From: Planctomycetota bacterium
GTDB lineage: Bacteria; Planctomycetota; PLA2; JAEUHO01
NCBI GenBank assembly: GCA_028281445.1
Contig: JANQJW010000113.1
Location: 1-64,000, forward strand
Reading direction: 5' to 3'
Length of the DNA stretch: 64,000 nt
Shown: positions 28,124-37,835 of the stretch, piece by piece
Position numbering within the stretch: position 1 is the stretch's first letter
Layout: each line of letters starts with the position of its first letter
Notes under the pieces: generated by a model
Databases searched by the model: none
What the model saw: the letters and a program-made list of their open reading frames with translations, nothing else
What the model was told of the DNA's origin: nothing
Made by a program: the position numbers and the translations under genes

Positions 28124-28366
28124 CTGTAGTCTCTGGCCTCCAGTGGCCTCCGCCTTCCCGAGCGGCAAGCGCGGGAGGATCCGCGCGCGCCGCAACCGTG
28201 CAGGGAATGCCGGGGGCCTGCAGCGGGCCAAGAACCGAACTGCGGACGGTTCCCCGGAGTTCCGCCACGGCGTGCGGAGTAACCCTCGTGTGCGTCCTAT
28301 CGACCCGCCCGATTCGCCCCCCAAACCGGGAGGCAACCGTTTCCTCATCTCTCGCGAAGAAGGGAT

Positions 28367-28774
28367 GTGCAGCGCCTCCGATCCCTCCTCGCGCGCCTGG
28401 CAACGGGCCGCCCCGGCAACGCCGCGGGGCGGCTGGGGCGACGGGGTGAGCGTGCCGCCGCCCGGGCGCTGAAGTGCCGGGGCTATCGGCTGCTGGCGCG
28501 CAACCTGCGTACGCCCGCGGGCGAAATCGACCTCCTGGCCCTGGCCGACGGGGCGGTTGTGCTCGTCGAGGTGAAGTCCGGCCGATGCGCGCCGCGAGAG
28601 GTGCTCGAGGCACGCCTGCGCCCGCCCCAGCGCCGCCGCCTGCGGGCCGCTGCCCGGTGGCTGCGGCGCCGCCCGGCGCTGCGGCCCTACCGCTTCCGCA
28701 TCGATCTGGTGACGGTTGCATTCGACGGACGCCGCCCCGTCGTTACCATCCGTCGCGGCATCAGCGCCTCTTGA
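28367..28774 (+). CDS. yraN: YraN-family (UPF0102) nuclease-fold protein
   Basis: A 135-residue protein. GRLGRRGERAAARALKCRGY, LLARNLRTPAGEIDLLALAD, VVLVEVKSGR and PPQRRRLRAAARWL are the family motifs, with the PD-(D/E)XK-like core residues (Glu and Asp in GEIDLL, Glu-x-Lys in VEVK). Function is not firmly known; relatives are linked to Holliday-junction or DNA uptake contexts. Start GTG 28367 follows AGAAGG. The next gene starts 24 bases later on the same strand. Confidence 0.93.
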   Translation: MQRLRSLLARLATGRPGNAAGRLGRRGERAAARALKCRGYRLLARNLRTPAGEIDLLALADGAVVLVEVKSGRCAPREVLEARLRPPQRRRLRAAARWLRRRPALRPYRFRIDLVTVAFDGRRPVVTIRRGISAS

Positions 28775-28798
28775 ACGCCGCGGCCGGGACGCACGGAC

Positions 28799-29260
28799 AT
28801 GGAACGCAAGAAGATCGAGCTTCGCGACCACCTGGATGCATCACGCGTCATCGCCCTGAAAGCGACGACGAAGGACGAAGCGCTCATGGAACTCGTGGAC
28901 GCGGCGGCAACCGCCGACGCGGTGACGGACCGCGACGCGCTGCTGAGCGCGGTCCGCGAGCGCGAGGCCAAACTGAGCACGGGCATCGGCCTGGGGATCG
29001 CGGTCCCGCACGCACGCATCGACTCGGTCCGCGAGTTCGTCGTGGTCGTCGGACGCCATCCGGCGGGACTCGAGTTCGGATCGATCGACACCAAGCCTGT
29101 GCACATCGTCGTGCTGATTGCCGGCCCGCGCGAAGCCAAGACGCCGTACCTCGAGCTGCTCGCCCAGCTCAGCAAGCGACTCAAGCTCGAAGACGTACGC
29201 GAGCGGCTCACGGGTGACGCGGAAGCGGACGAGGTCGTCCAGCTACTCGTCGAGGGCTAG
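28799..29260 (+). CDS. PTS EIIA domain protein (EIIA-Ntr/fructose type)
   Basis: A 153-residue single EIIA domain. The phosphorylatable histidine is His71 in GIAVPHARID; STGIGLGIAVPH and FGSIDTKPVHIVVLIAGP are diagnostic, and KTPYLELLAQLSKRL follows. Such stand-alone EIIA proteins act in the nitrogen PTS as regulators rather than sugar transport. No HPr, EI or rpoN lies in the window. The stop overlaps the stop of the convergent PQQ-like gene by four bases (CTAG). Confidence 0.92.
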   Translation: MERKKIELRDHLDASRVIALKATTKDEALMELVDAAATADAVTDRDALLSAVREREAKLSTGIGLGIAVPHARIDSVREFVVVVGRHPAGLEFGSIDTKPVHIVVLIAGPREAKTPYLELLAQLSKRLKLEDVRERLTGDAEADEVVQLLVEG

Positions 29261-32200
29261 CGCCCGAGCTGCTGCACCTTGAAGATCTGCGCGCCCTTGT
29301 CCGTGGGCACCAACAGTCGCGGACCGATGCGCGCCGGCAGCGGACGTCGCGCTTCCTGCACCTCTTCGCTGCGGAAGCGCACGTCGAGATTGCGTTCGTC
29401 ACCGTCATCGCGCAACGCGGAGATCCACCAGCTCTCCGTACGGTGATCGCCCGCCAGCCGTGCCGCGGTGACGAAGATGCCCTCGAAGTGCGGACGTGCA
29501 TCGAGCACGTAACGCGTGGGCAACGCACTGCCCTGCATCCACGAGCGCTTGGTACGCATGTGGAAGCCGCCGCCGGAAACCAGATCCGTCGTCGATCCAC
29601 GCCCCAGCTCGGCGAACGATGCGCCGAACACACCGAGGTTGACGTTCTGTCGTCCCTGGATCGGCACACGCAAGAGGTAGAGCGTGTCGCCGCGAACGAA
29701 GATGCGCGTGTCCGAGTCGATGCGCCCGTAGTGCCCTTGGTTGGCCATCAGGGACTTGGGATCGACGTCGACGCGCCGCAGCGGACTGCGCCCGAGCGGG
29801 TCGGGCAGGAACAATCGCAGGCCGGGTGGCTTGATCACGGCAACGAAGGCGCTGGCGGCGACCTGCGGATTGACGTAGTAGCGCGAGAAGCCGCGTCGGC
29901 CCGGGCCGTGATCCCACGACTCGGCATGCTCGACCCGGCCTGTTGTCGTGTTGACGACGTGCAGGGCGTGACGGCCCCACCATCCGCTGATCACGTAGCC
30001 GCGCCCGACGGCTGCAGCGGACGCCGGCGTCTCCGACCAGTTCTTGCGGAACTCGTGGCGATGGAAGTCGAAGCACCGGTAGTCGCCGCGCACGCGTCCG
30101 TCGTGCCGATCCAGCAGCAGTGCGTGCGCAGGCGCTGACGCCTGTACCCAGATGGCGCTTCCGACCGCCTCGACGCGACTGACCCCGCCCCGCACCGAAC
30201 GGCGCCAGATCTCGGTGCCGCGCTCGATGTCCACGGCGACGATCACGTCGGGTTGCAACCCTCGCTGGATCGTGACGTAGGCCCGGTCGCCGAGCACGGA
30301 CGCACGACGCACCACGCCGGGCTCGCGCCAGGTCCAGAGCGCCGTGCGCGTTCGACCCGCCGGATCGACCCAGGACAGGCCGGTGCGTCCGGGGACGAGC
30401 AAGCGTCCCGCGGCGTCCGCGTAGATGTCCTCGTAGTCGAGCATCCGCCCCTGGGACGGCGGGCGGCGTCCGGCGGTGAACCGGTCCATCACGGCCTGTC
30501 CACGACGGTGCACGGATACGTCGATCTCGACGCCCGGCTTGCTGGATGCGACGAGGTTCATGAACGTCGACAGGTCGTAGACGGGCGTTCCGTTCCACGT
30601 ACGAACCCAGTCGCCCGCCTGGACACCGCTCGCATCCGCGGGCTCCCCCGCCACGATGCTCGTCACGCGGATGCCGCCGCCCGGCACCCAGCGGTCGATG
30701 CTCGTCAGACTGCCGCCGAACCAGCCCTCGTCGCCACCCGGCAGCGCCACGAGGCGCGCGCGCGTCTCGAGCGACCACACCTCGACCGTCAGGCCTCGCA
30801 CGAGCGTCAGCAGCTTGTCGTCCCTGTGCGCGCCCGGACCCGTCAATCCGAGGAACTCGACGCTGCGGAGCGCGTCGGTGTCCTTGGGCGGTTCGACGCC
30901 CCGCCAAACGTCGAGCTCCGGACCTTGCCCTCCGCGCATCGGGAACCAGCCGTAGCGTGCACGCAACGTGCTGCGGAGCGCCTTGGCCGATCGCCCGATC
31001 GTGCCCTCCGCGCCGCCCGGCACCCAGCGCAGGAGATCCCCGACGAGCGTGCGTGCGCGGTGCCCATCGCCCGCGCGGTTGAGGATCTCGGCTTCTTCGA
31101 GCTGCAGCCGCGCGGCGCGAACGAGCCGCGCGCCGGCCTCTTCCTGTTCGTCGAGCCACGGCGGATCGAGCCGCCGGTCCGCTACGACCGCCGCCGCATC
31201 GGCGTGCCGGTCCTTGTCGGAGAGCATCCGCGCGAGGTGGCGTCGACCGAGATCCACGGCGCGTGTGCCCGCGTGGCGTTGGAGGGCTGCGCGCAGCGCC
31301 GCCTCGTCCTGCATGGCCTTGCGGATCGCGCGCTCGGCAGGCCCTTCGCGCTTCTCGAGCACGCGCCGCACGCCGATTCGGGATGCGTAGTGACGCAGCA
31401 GGGCGTGCGCAATCAAGTCGCCGCGGATGCGGCCGTCGCGCAGCAACAGGCCACCGGTCAGGCCCGGGGTGTCCTCGGCCGCAACGAGCGTGTCGTCCGC
31501 GTGCTCGGCCCAGTAGAGAAGCAGTTCGGCTGCGTCGCTGTCGAGCTCGCGATCGAAGAGCAACTCGGTCAACCGGAGGAGGGCCGGTCCCGCAACGGCC
31601 ATCGGTAGATCGCGGACGGCGGCGGTCCACACACGAATCTCTGCGTCGCTCAGGTCGCTCGGATCGTCCGCCACGTCGCGGGCCTGGAGCGCGATGACGG
31701 CACGCTCGAACTGCTTGCCGAGGCGCTGATGGACGCGTTCCCGCATTGGCCCCGTGACGAGGCGCGCATCCTTGATGGCCGCGGTGAAGTCCGACGTCTT
31801 GCCGTCGAGCACGCCGAGCAAGCCGCGCTCGGCGGCGTCACCGGCCACGTCGAGGCCGTTGTCCATCAGCTTGATGCGGCTCCGCCAGCGCTTGGGCGGC
31901 ACGGCGAGGGCCGCTACCCGGTCGAGACCCACGACGACGAGTACGTCTCCGATGCAGTAGAGGTCGCCCCCCATCGGCACCTCGGGCTCTTCGAGCAAGT
32001 GGACGATACGGCCCGGATCGTCGGTGGGATCCGCATGCCAGCGATGCGCCTGCAACGCGCCCCCGCCGAGGAACACGACGTCGCGGCCAAGGTCCAGCGA
32101 CGCGCCGGCCGGATCCCCGTCGAGCACCTCCCAGAGCTCGATGGTATCGCCGGTCAGCACGGCACCGTCCGCGGGGCTCATCGTCATGGGCCGCATGCCG

Positions 32201-34077
32201 GACAGGCGCAGCTCGGGCCGTCCCGCGCTGTTTGGAACGATGCCGAGCAGATCGCGCCACACCGGGGACTGGCGCGAGGATGGCCCGCGCTGCCAGCGCA
32301 GGTCGCCCGTCTCGCGTGCCAGGCAGAGCATGTGCGGGCTGTCCATGGGCGCGAGCAACCACGCATCGCCCCACGGCAGCGGCGCGTTGCGTACGGAGTG
32401 CCCGAGGTTGGCGGGCATCGGCACGTCGAGCGAGAAGCGCGGCAGCGCGCGCAGCCAACGCAGCGTCCCGTCCTGCGCACCGAGCCCCGCCGCGAAGCCG
32501 GCGTGCGGCACGACGCAGACCTCGCCGTCGTGCAGGCTGGGGCGCGCGCCCCACGGCACGCTCTGGAGGTACTTGCCCGTGAACCGGTCGCGCGTGCCCG
32601 CGCGATCGTCGTTGCGGCCGCTCTCGCCGCTCGCGAGCGGCTGTACCCACACGGGTGCGCCGGAGGCGAGGTGCAGACACGCCAGGTAGAACGCGGTCGC
32701 ACCCTGCGTGCGCGCGAAGAGGCAGTAGACCCGGTCTCCCACAACGAGCGGCGGCGACGCGCAGCCGGTGGCGCTGTCGCCCAGCACCGGATGCAGGTCG
32801 TGGGCCGCGCCGGTCAACCAGCGCAGCTCTCCGCTCTCCAGGTCGACGCACACGAGACGCGGGCGGCACTCCTGGCCGAGCTCGTCGGCGTCGTACTCCT
32901 GCGAGAGGAATGCGTAGCGCCCCGTGGCCGGCGGGTCGCCGAGCACCGCCAGGATGCGTCCACCGGGCGCGGGCGTCACCGAACGAAATGGCAGGTCGTA
33001 GGTCGCGTAGCGCTCGCGGGGGTCATGCAGCGTCGCGAGCCGGACAGCCGGGAAGCGCCAGCGCTCGAGACCGGAGCGCAGATCGAGCCGCCGCAGGCGA
33101 CGCCCCTCGTGGATGACGAGCGTGTTGCCCTCGCCCCACGCACCCGCGCGCACGGAGAGCTCGCCCTGGCTGGGCCGGTCGCCAACGAGCAACCCGGGAT
33201 CGACCAACGAGCGCGACCACAGCATCACGGGCGTGGCGCCCGTGACGTCGAACGCCGGCGCTTCCTCCGGCGGCAGGGGCGCCTCGGGCTTGCGCGCACG
33301 CCAGGCGCCGATCCGATCCGCCAGCGTCGTCTCTTCGCCGCCTGCACGAACGACGATCGAGCGCAGATCGCGATGGAGCACCTGGACCGCGTCCAGCGCG
33401 CCCGCGTCGTCGAGTCCCGACAGCGCATCGGCCAGGCGCATCACGACCTGCGCACGCGTACGCGGATCCGCCTCGTAGTTGAGATCGAGCCAGCGCTGCA
33501 GCGCGCGCGCTGCGGTCGTGCGGCGGCCGGCTTCGAGATCGCGTTCCGCGGTGAGCAGCAGGGCGCGACTGCCCCGCCGCGTTGCCGGGTAGCGATTCGC
33601 CAGCTCGGTGCGCGCGTCGTCGTCCCCGCGGCGGACACGTGCCCACAGCGTCGACGTGCGCGGCGCCCACGTCTCGTTCAGCTTCTCGCGCAGCTCGGGC
33701 CCCAGGGACGCCAGCGCATGGTTGGCGACGAGTACCGCCGGCCAACGCAGTGCGCCGTCCGCGCGGCCCGGGGCGCGGCCGGCGAGCAAGGACACGGGGA
33801 CGAGCACGTCGCCGTACTCGTCGGCCAGCCGCACGAGCCGCTCGAAGGCACCGTCGGGGTCATCGGCCGCCAGCGCGGCTAGGGCCTCGCCGGCAAGACG
33901 CGTGGCTTCGCCCCCCGGATCGCTCACCACGCCCGCGATCAACGGCGGCTCGACGACCGGCGGGGCGGGCGCGGGCGGTTCGTCCTCGCTGCGCGCAAGG
34001 CCGGGGAGCACGAGCAGGGCGACGGCGACGCCGATCAGCCCGCGGCGCAAGCGTGTCCGATGCCTTCCAAACCGCAT
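29257..34077 (-). CDS. Giant exported PQQ-like beta-propeller protein with a PDZ domain
   Basis: About 1,606 residues from ATG 34077, with a signal peptide (GLIGVAVALLVLPGLARSED). Residues ~60-260 are helical/TPR-like (RTTAARALQRWLDLNYEADP). Residues ~290-650 contain PQQ/WD-like strands (LDLRSGLERWRFPAVRLATL, VCVDLESGELRWLTGAAHD). A helical middle follows, then a PDZ-like domain around 1126-1196 (IRVTSIVAGEPADASGVQAG, DWVRTWNGTPVYDL). A second propeller region ends the protein (AVDIERGTEIWRRSV). ATG 34137 is an alternative start overlapping the TPR gene's stop (ATGA). A surface or periplasmic scaffold is inferred. Confidence 0.85.
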   Translation of the reverse strand: MRFGRHRTRLRRGLIGVAVALLVLPGLARSEDEPPAPAPPVVEPPLIAGVVSDPGGEATRLAGEALAALAADDPDGAFERLVRLADEYGDVLVPVSLLAGRAPGRADGALRWPAVLVANHALASLGPELREKLNETWAPRTSTLWARVRRGDDDARTELANRYPATRRGSRALLLTAERDLEAGRRTTAARALQRWLDLNYEADPRTRAQVVMRLADALSGLDDAGALDAVQVLHRDLRSIVVRAGGEETTLADRIGAWRARKPEAPLPPEEAPAFDVTGATPVMLWSRSLVDPGLLVGDRPSQGELSVRAGAWGEGNTLVIHEGRRLRRLDLRSGLERWRFPAVRLATLHDPRERYATYDLPFRSVTPAPGGRILAVLGDPPATGRYAFLSQEYDADELGQECRPRLVCVDLESGELRWLTGAAHDLHPVLGDSATGCASPPLVVGDRVYCLFARTQGATAFYLACLHLASGAPVWVQPLASGESGRNDDRAGTRDRFTGKYLQSVPWGARPSLHDGEVCVVPHAGFAAGLGAQDGTLRWLRALPRFSLDVPMPANLGHSVRNAPLPWGDAWLLAPMDSPHMLCLARETGDLRWQRGPSSRQSPVWRDLLGIVPNSAGRPELRLSGMRPMTMSPADGAVLTGDTIELWEVLDGDPAGASLDLGRDVVFLGGGALQAHRWHADPTDDPGRIVHLLEEPEVPMGGDLYCIGDVLVVVGLDRVAALAVPPKRWRSRIKLMDNGLDVAGDAAERGLLGVLDGKTSDFTAAIKDARLVTGPMRERVHQRLGKQFERAVIALQARDVADDPSDLSDAEIRVWTAAVRDLPMAVAGPALLRLTELLFDRELDSDAAELLLYWAEHADDTLVAAEDTPGLTGGLLLRDGRIRGDLIAHALLRHYASRIGVRRVLEKREGPAERAIRKAMQDEAALRAALQRHAGTRAVDLGRRHLARMLSDKDRHADAAAVVADRRLDPPWLDEQEEAGARLVRAARLQLEEAEILNRAGDGHRARTLVGDLLRWVPGGAEGTIGRSAKALRSTLRARYGWFPMRGGQGPELDVWRGVEPPKDTDALRSVEFLGLTGPGAHRDDKLLTLVRGLTVEVWSLETRARLVALPGGDEGWFGGSLTSIDRWVPGGGIRVTSIVAGEPADASGVQAGDWVRTWNGTPVYDLSTFMNLVASSKPGVEIDVSVHRRGQAVMDRFTAGRRPPSQGRMLDYEDIYADAAGRLLVPGRTGLSWVDPAGRTRTALWTWREPGVVRRASVLGDRAYVTIQRGLQPDVIVAVDIERGTEIWRRSVRGGVSRVEAVGSAIWVQASAPAHALLLDRHDGRVRGDYRCFDFHRHEFRKNWSETPASAAAVGRGYVISGWWGRHALHVVNTTTGRVEHAESWDHGPGRRGFSRYYVNPQVAASAFVAVIKPPGLRLFLPDPLGRSPLRRVDVDPKSLMANQGHYGRIDSDTRIFVRGDTLYLLRVPIQGRQNVNLGVFGASFAELGRGSTTDLVSGGGFHMRTKRSWMQGSALPTRYVLDARPHFEGIFVTAARLAGDHRTESWWISALRDDGDERNLDVRFRSEEVQEARRPLPARIGPRLLVPTDKGAQIFKVQQLGR

Positions 34078-34133
34078 GAAATCGAGCCTACCACGCGTCT
34101 TCCGGTGGCCCCCGGGGCCTCTCCGCCGGATCT

Positions 34134-36494
34134 TCATCGACACAACACGGTGCACGCCAGCGCCCGGATCTCCTCGTTGGAGAGCCGGTCGAGCTGGGTC
34201 ACGATGCGCTTCGTGGGATCGATCTGCGGATAGCGCTCCGGATGCGTCGCGATGTGCACGGTCATCTGGCGCAGGCCCTGTGCGTAGCCCCCGTCGTGGA
34301 CCCCGGGGGTCCGCTCCCAAAGCGGCAGCGCGAGCAGCATCTCCGCGAGCGCGAAGTCGGGGTCCTTCGCATCCACGACCGCCGCGAGCTGCGCGCGCCG
34401 CTCGAGCTCCATCTCGACCTGCTCCGGCGAGAAGCCCTTGCTGACGAGCAGGGAGATCGTGGCGGGCAAGCCCTTCATGATGGGCAGGTGGCGACGGATG
34501 TCGGCGACGTGGCCGTGCTCGTGGGCCTCCAGTGCCCAGTAGCTCCCCCACGGCTGATCGGGGTTGCGCTCGACGTAGCGCAGGAAGAGGCGCAGCGCGG
34601 TGCAGCCCGGATCGCTGAGCGCGTGCGGCCCGTCCAGCGTGTCGGCGGGCAGCGGTCCGGATGCACGCACCGCGCCGAGGTACGTCGCGTCGCGCTGGAG
34701 CGCACGACGGACCGTGGACTCGGTGAGCCGCGCGGAGTCCACGTCCAGCCAGATGCCGTCGGCAAGACACGCGCCGCCCAACCCGGCACCCGACGCGGTC
34801 ACGAACGCGCGCATGCTGTTGTCGTAGCCGATCGCAACGTCGTGGCGGTACTGACAGCCGACGCTGCGGATGGCCTGGGACCGCGTGAGCGAAGCCAAGG
34901 AGAGTACGATGGCTTCCGGCGGACCCTCGCGCTGCTGCCCGAACAGGATGAACTTCCCGTAGCGACGGAAGTGCGCGACGACGGGGCTCGCGGTGTCGGT
35001 CCGGTGGTCGAGCCAGCAGCCGAGAAAGGGAATCGAACGCGCGGCCTGCCCGCACTGGCGAAACGCGTGCTGGTCCTCGGGCGCGAGGTGTTCGTACGCA
35101 AGGCAACGCATGCGCGCCAGCGCGGCTTGGAACGTCGGCGGGTCCTCGCTTCGCAACGAGGCGCGATAGCCCTCTTCGATGTACGCGCGCAGCGCGGCTT
35201 CGAAGGCACGCTGGCCGCCGACGCGGCGTGCGAGGGCCTGCGCTTCGGATCCGGGCAGGCCGCTCGCAATCGCGAACGCCTCGTCGAGCCCGCCGACGCC
35301 GACATACGCGCGGGCCAGCGCAAGCTGCGCCGGCGCGGCCGCGCGGTCGTTCGGAGCCGCCTCGACCGCCGCGTCCAGGGTCTGCCACCGCTGACGCCGC
35401 AGGTTCTCCGGCCGCTCGCGGACGCCAGGGGGAATGGCGCGGCGCAACAGCCGATGCGCCTCGGTGTAGCGGCCGTCCTTGACCAGCGCATGGCGCAGAT
35501 GGCGATCGAGCGGCACGTCGAGGGCGCCTGCCGCGAGAGCGCGCCGCATCGCTTCGATGCCCTCCTGGGTACGACCCATCGTGACGGCGACGCGGCCGCG
35601 CACCGCGACCAGCTCGGGGTTGGACGCCCGCACCGGGAGACCGCGGTCGAGCGCGCCCCACACCTGCGGCGACGCGCCCACTTCGAGTTGCTCGAGGAGA
35701 TCGCGTGCGTAGCGTTCCGAGTCGGGGGCAAGGCGTACGGCCGCGTAGCGCTGGAGCACGGCGTCGTCGAGGCGACCCGCACGATCATGGATGCGGGCGA
35801 GGAGGCTGCGTACCCGCGCATCGGTCGAGTCGAGCGTCAGGGCAAGGAAGGCCTCCTCCTGTGCACCGTCCAGTTCCCCGGCCGCCAGCAGGATCCGGCC
35901 GGTCAGGAGCGCCGCCTCGTGGCGCACGAAGTCCCTCCGACTCGTCGCGGCACACGCCGCGGCGCGGGCGGCCAGGCCGGTGTCGCCCACACGGGCCGCA
36001 AGGCGTGCCTTTGCCAAGGCCACCCACTGATCGCAGCCGATCGTGGGCGTGTTCTCGAGCCGCGCGAGGGCGTGCTCGACGTTCTCGTCGGTCATCGCCC
36101 GCAGCGCGTAGCCGATGTCGGACGGCGGGAGGGCGAGGACCGCCTGACGGGACGCGCGGCTCTCGCACTGCGCCGGCCGGAACATGGTGACGAGCCAGGC
36201 GCGTTCGGGGGTACGTACGTCGAGCGGCTGGGCCGCGCCGAGGAGCTGCATCGTTCCCGCCCGGTCGTCCGCTCGGGCCCGAGCGCGGGCGGCGCGCACG
36301 ACCTGCGGGATGGGGATCCGTGCGCTGGCCGGCTCGGGGCCGGCCGCGCGCGGCGTGCCCGCGCACGTACACAGCGCGAGGAAGAGCACCGGCGCAAGGG
36401 TGGACGGGCGGCAGAAGGGCACGAGCTTGGATTCCAGGGCCGGACGCGGGGGGAGGATGCCACGGCCCACGCGGTTCGACCGCGCCGTCTTCAT
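34134..36494 (-). CDS. Exported TPR protein with C-terminal HExxH motif
   Basis: A 786-residue protein. A signal/lipobox-like segment (APVLFLALCTCAG) is followed by TPR-like helical repeats through about residue 500 (AQLALARAYVGVGGLDEAFA, GRLDDAVLQRYAAVRLAPDS). The C-terminal ~280 residues form a separate domain containing HEHGH at 658-662, the HExxH signature of zinc metallopeptidases, in WALEAHEHGHVADIRRHLP, with several conserved-looking Cys. Peptidase activity is an inference from the motif alone. ATG 36494 has AGGAG immediately before it, which is too close for a good site. Upstream partner of the PQQ gene. Confidence 0.78.
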   Translation of the reverse strand: MKTARSNRVGRGILPPRPALESKLVPFCRPSTLAPVLFLALCTCAGTPRAAGPEPASARIPIPQVVRAARARARADDRAGTMQLLGAAQPLDVRTPERAWLVTMFRPAQCESRASRQAVLALPPSDIGYALRAMTDENVEHALARLENTPTIGCDQWVALAKARLAARVGDTGLAARAAACAATSRRDFVRHEAALLTGRILLAAGELDGAQEEAFLALTLDSTDARVRSLLARIHDRAGRLDDAVLQRYAAVRLAPDSERYARDLLEQLEVGASPQVWGALDRGLPVRASNPELVAVRGRVAVTMGRTQEGIEAMRRALAAGALDVPLDRHLRHALVKDGRYTEAHRLLRRAIPPGVRERPENLRRQRWQTLDAAVEAAPNDRAAAPAQLALARAYVGVGGLDEAFAIASGLPGSEAQALARRVGGQRAFEAALRAYIEEGYRASLRSEDPPTFQAALARMRCLAYEHLAPEDQHAFRQCGQAARSIPFLGCWLDHRTDTASPVVAHFRRYGKFILFGQQREGPPEAIVLSLASLTRSQAIRSVGCQYRHDVAIGYDNSMRAFVTASGAGLGGACLADGIWLDVDSARLTESTVRRALQRDATYLGAVRASGPLPADTLDGPHALSDPGCTALRLFLRYVERNPDQPWGSYWALEAHEHGHVADIRRHLPIMKGLPATISLLVSKGFSPEQVEMELERRAQLAAVVDAKDPDFALAEMLLALPLWERTPGVHDGGYAQGLRQMTVHIATHPERYPQIDPTKRIVTQLDRLSNEEIRALACTVLCR

Positions 36495-36546
36495 CTCCTG
36501 GGAACTCAGACCTTGCGTTCGCCGCGTGTTAGGTTAGGCTTCCGTT

Positions 36547-36846
36547 ATGGAGATCGACGAGACTGCCTTGTTCCGTCTGTTTGGCGGCCACACCCCCAAA
36601 ACTGCCCATGACCCCACCGACCAGAGATCCAAAACTGTTCAGGAGACGCTGGATTCCGGATCCGCCCCCCGACACGACCCTTCTCGTCGGCAAGGACCCG
36701 GAGCCAGTGTTTCCTTTTCCGCCGCAGTGCCCCCGCCCACCGCCCCCCTGGGGCACCACGCACCGCCCGCAGAGGCCAGTTCCCTGGGCGATGGCCTGGG
36801 TCTGGCGGTCGGCGCCCTGTGGCTGCTGGCGGCCCTGCTGGCATGA
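36547..36846 (+). CDS. Doubtful small ORF in a 505-base gap
   Basis: The interval 36495-36999 has no convincing gene. The best candidate starts at ATG 36547 (MEIDETALFRLFGGHTPK) and ends 99 residues later in a hydrophobic Leu/Ala-rich segment. Another frame from ATG 36608 gives a Pro-rich peptide. Neither has a ribosome binding site or a known domain, and codon usage is mixed. The region also contains many C-rich runs. Listed only to describe the gap. Confidence 0.2.
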   Translation: MEIDETALFRLFGGHTPKTAHDPTDQRSKTVQETLDSGSAPRHDPSRRQGPGASVSFSAAVPPPTAPLGHHAPPAEASSLGDGLGLAVGALWLLAALLA

Positions 36847-36999
36847 CTGCGGGGAGCCGCCCGGATCGCCCGTGGGCCTCTTGATGACACGCCTGACAGG
36901 TCACTTCGAGGCCCATGTTTGAACCTACAAAGGAGTAACGAACATCTCGCAAAGGCCGACAGGTCGAAGACCGATTAGGTCCGTACGGGAGGATCGATC

Positions 37000-37605
37000 A
37001 TGAACTACACGCCGAAGCAGCTGCAGATCATGAATTTCATTCGGGAGTACCGCCAGCAGCACAGGACGTCGCCGACGCTCGAAGAGATCGGCAACAGCCT
37101 GGGCGTACACCGCGTCACCGTGCACCAGCACGTGGCGGCCCTCGTCAAGAAGGGCGCAATTCGCAAACTACCCCAGCGGTCTCGCTCCATCGAGATCCTG
37201 GACCGTGACTACCTGCCTGACCCGACGGTCAAGGTGCTGGGCAAGATCGCGGCCGGCCGCCCCATCGAGGCGGTCGAGAGCCCGGAGCCCTACACGGTCA
37301 ACGAGCTCCTGCCCATCGAGCCCGGTCAGGAGTCCTATCTCCTGCGCGTGGTCGGGCAGTCGATGATCGAGGACCACATCACCGATGGCGATCTCGTCAT
37401 GGTCGATCGTGGCCGTCAGCCGATGGAAGGCGAGATCGTGGTCGCCGTCGTCGACGGCGAAGCGACACTCAAGCGCTTCTACCGCGAGCCCGACGGCAGC
37501 GTGCGCCTGCAACCGGCCAACTCGACGATGGAGCCCATCTACGTGCGCCCGCCCAAGACGCTCGACATCCGCGGCGTCGTGCGGGGCGTGCTCAGGAAGT
37601 TCTGA
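37000..37605 (+). CDS. lexA: LexA repressor
   Basis: A 201-residue protein. Winged-helix N-terminus (TPKQLQIMNFIREY, SPTLEEIGNSLGVHRVTVHQ) and an S24 peptidase C-terminus. The self-cleavage site is Ala85-Gly86 in GKIAAGRPIEA, with catalytic Ser121 (VGQSMIED) and Lys158 (EATLKRFYRE). It represses the SOS regulon and is inactivated by RecA-stimulated autocleavage. GGGAGGA lies seven bases before ATG 37000. The upstream region contains two GAAC sequences (36923 and 36939), possible operator half-sites but unproven. Followed by strong terminators. Confidence 0.97.
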   Translation: MNYTPKQLQIMNFIREYRQQHRTSPTLEEIGNSLGVHRVTVHQHVAALVKKGAIRKLPQRSRSIEILDRDYLPDPTVKVLGKIAAGRPIEAVESPEPYTVNELLPIEPGQESYLLRVVGQSMIEDHITDGDLVMVDRGRQPMEGEIVVAVVDGEATLKRFYREPDGSVRLQPANSTMEPIYVRPPKTLDIRGVVRGVLRKF

Positions 37606-37617
37606 TTCGCATGTAGA

Positions 37618-37640
37618 GGGGCGACCCTTGTGGTCGCCCC
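37618..37640. repeat. Hairpin of the GGGGCGACC family after lexA
   Basis: Arms GGGGCGACC (37618-37626) and GGTCGCCCC (37632-37640) form a stable stem just downstream of the lexA stop. It belongs to the same palindrome family as 14040-14133. Confidence 0.7.
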
Positions 37641-37674
37641 ATCAGCGATTCAACAACACGTTGAATCCCTGTCC

Positions 37675-37695
37675 GGGCGGCCCTCGTGGCCGCCC
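37675..37695 (+). terminator. Rho-independent terminator
   Basis: GGGCGGCC and GGCCGCCC arms with a five-base loop, followed by TCTTTCGTTTT. It is a good intrinsic terminator for lexA, after the REP-like hairpin. Confidence 0.8.
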
Positions 37696-37754
37696 TCTTT
37701 CGTTTTGTCTCGCGCTTTCGCGCTCGCTGACAGCCCGCAATCTCATGGCCAGCG

Positions 37755-37798
37755 CGCGGGCCGACCACTCGGCCCTTCGGGCCTCGGGTCGCCCCTAC
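37755..37798. repeat. Copy of a dispersed REP-like element
   Basis: CGCGGGCCGACCACTCGGCC followed by CTTCGGGCCTCGGGTCGCCC and CTAC. It is almost identical to 14091-14133 (differences only in the small middle loop). It lies between lexA and the stop of the convergent HtrA-like gene. Confidence 0.9.
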
Positions 37799-37835
37799 AC
37801 CGTCGCGGGGATCAGCGAACGTCGCTGGAACGCAC

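Noticed and set aside
34078..35661. Upstream extension of the PQQ gene's open frame to 2,134 codons
   Set aside because: It runs through the TPR gene in another frame; composition is Arg/Ala/Gly-rich as in GC-rich shadows, and a signal peptide starts at 34077.
36545..36952. Minus-strand frame with CQACH, a possible heme site
   Set aside because: Surrounding sequence is low-complexity Arg/Gly/Pro, without signal peptide or cytochrome features; CxxCH occurs by chance.
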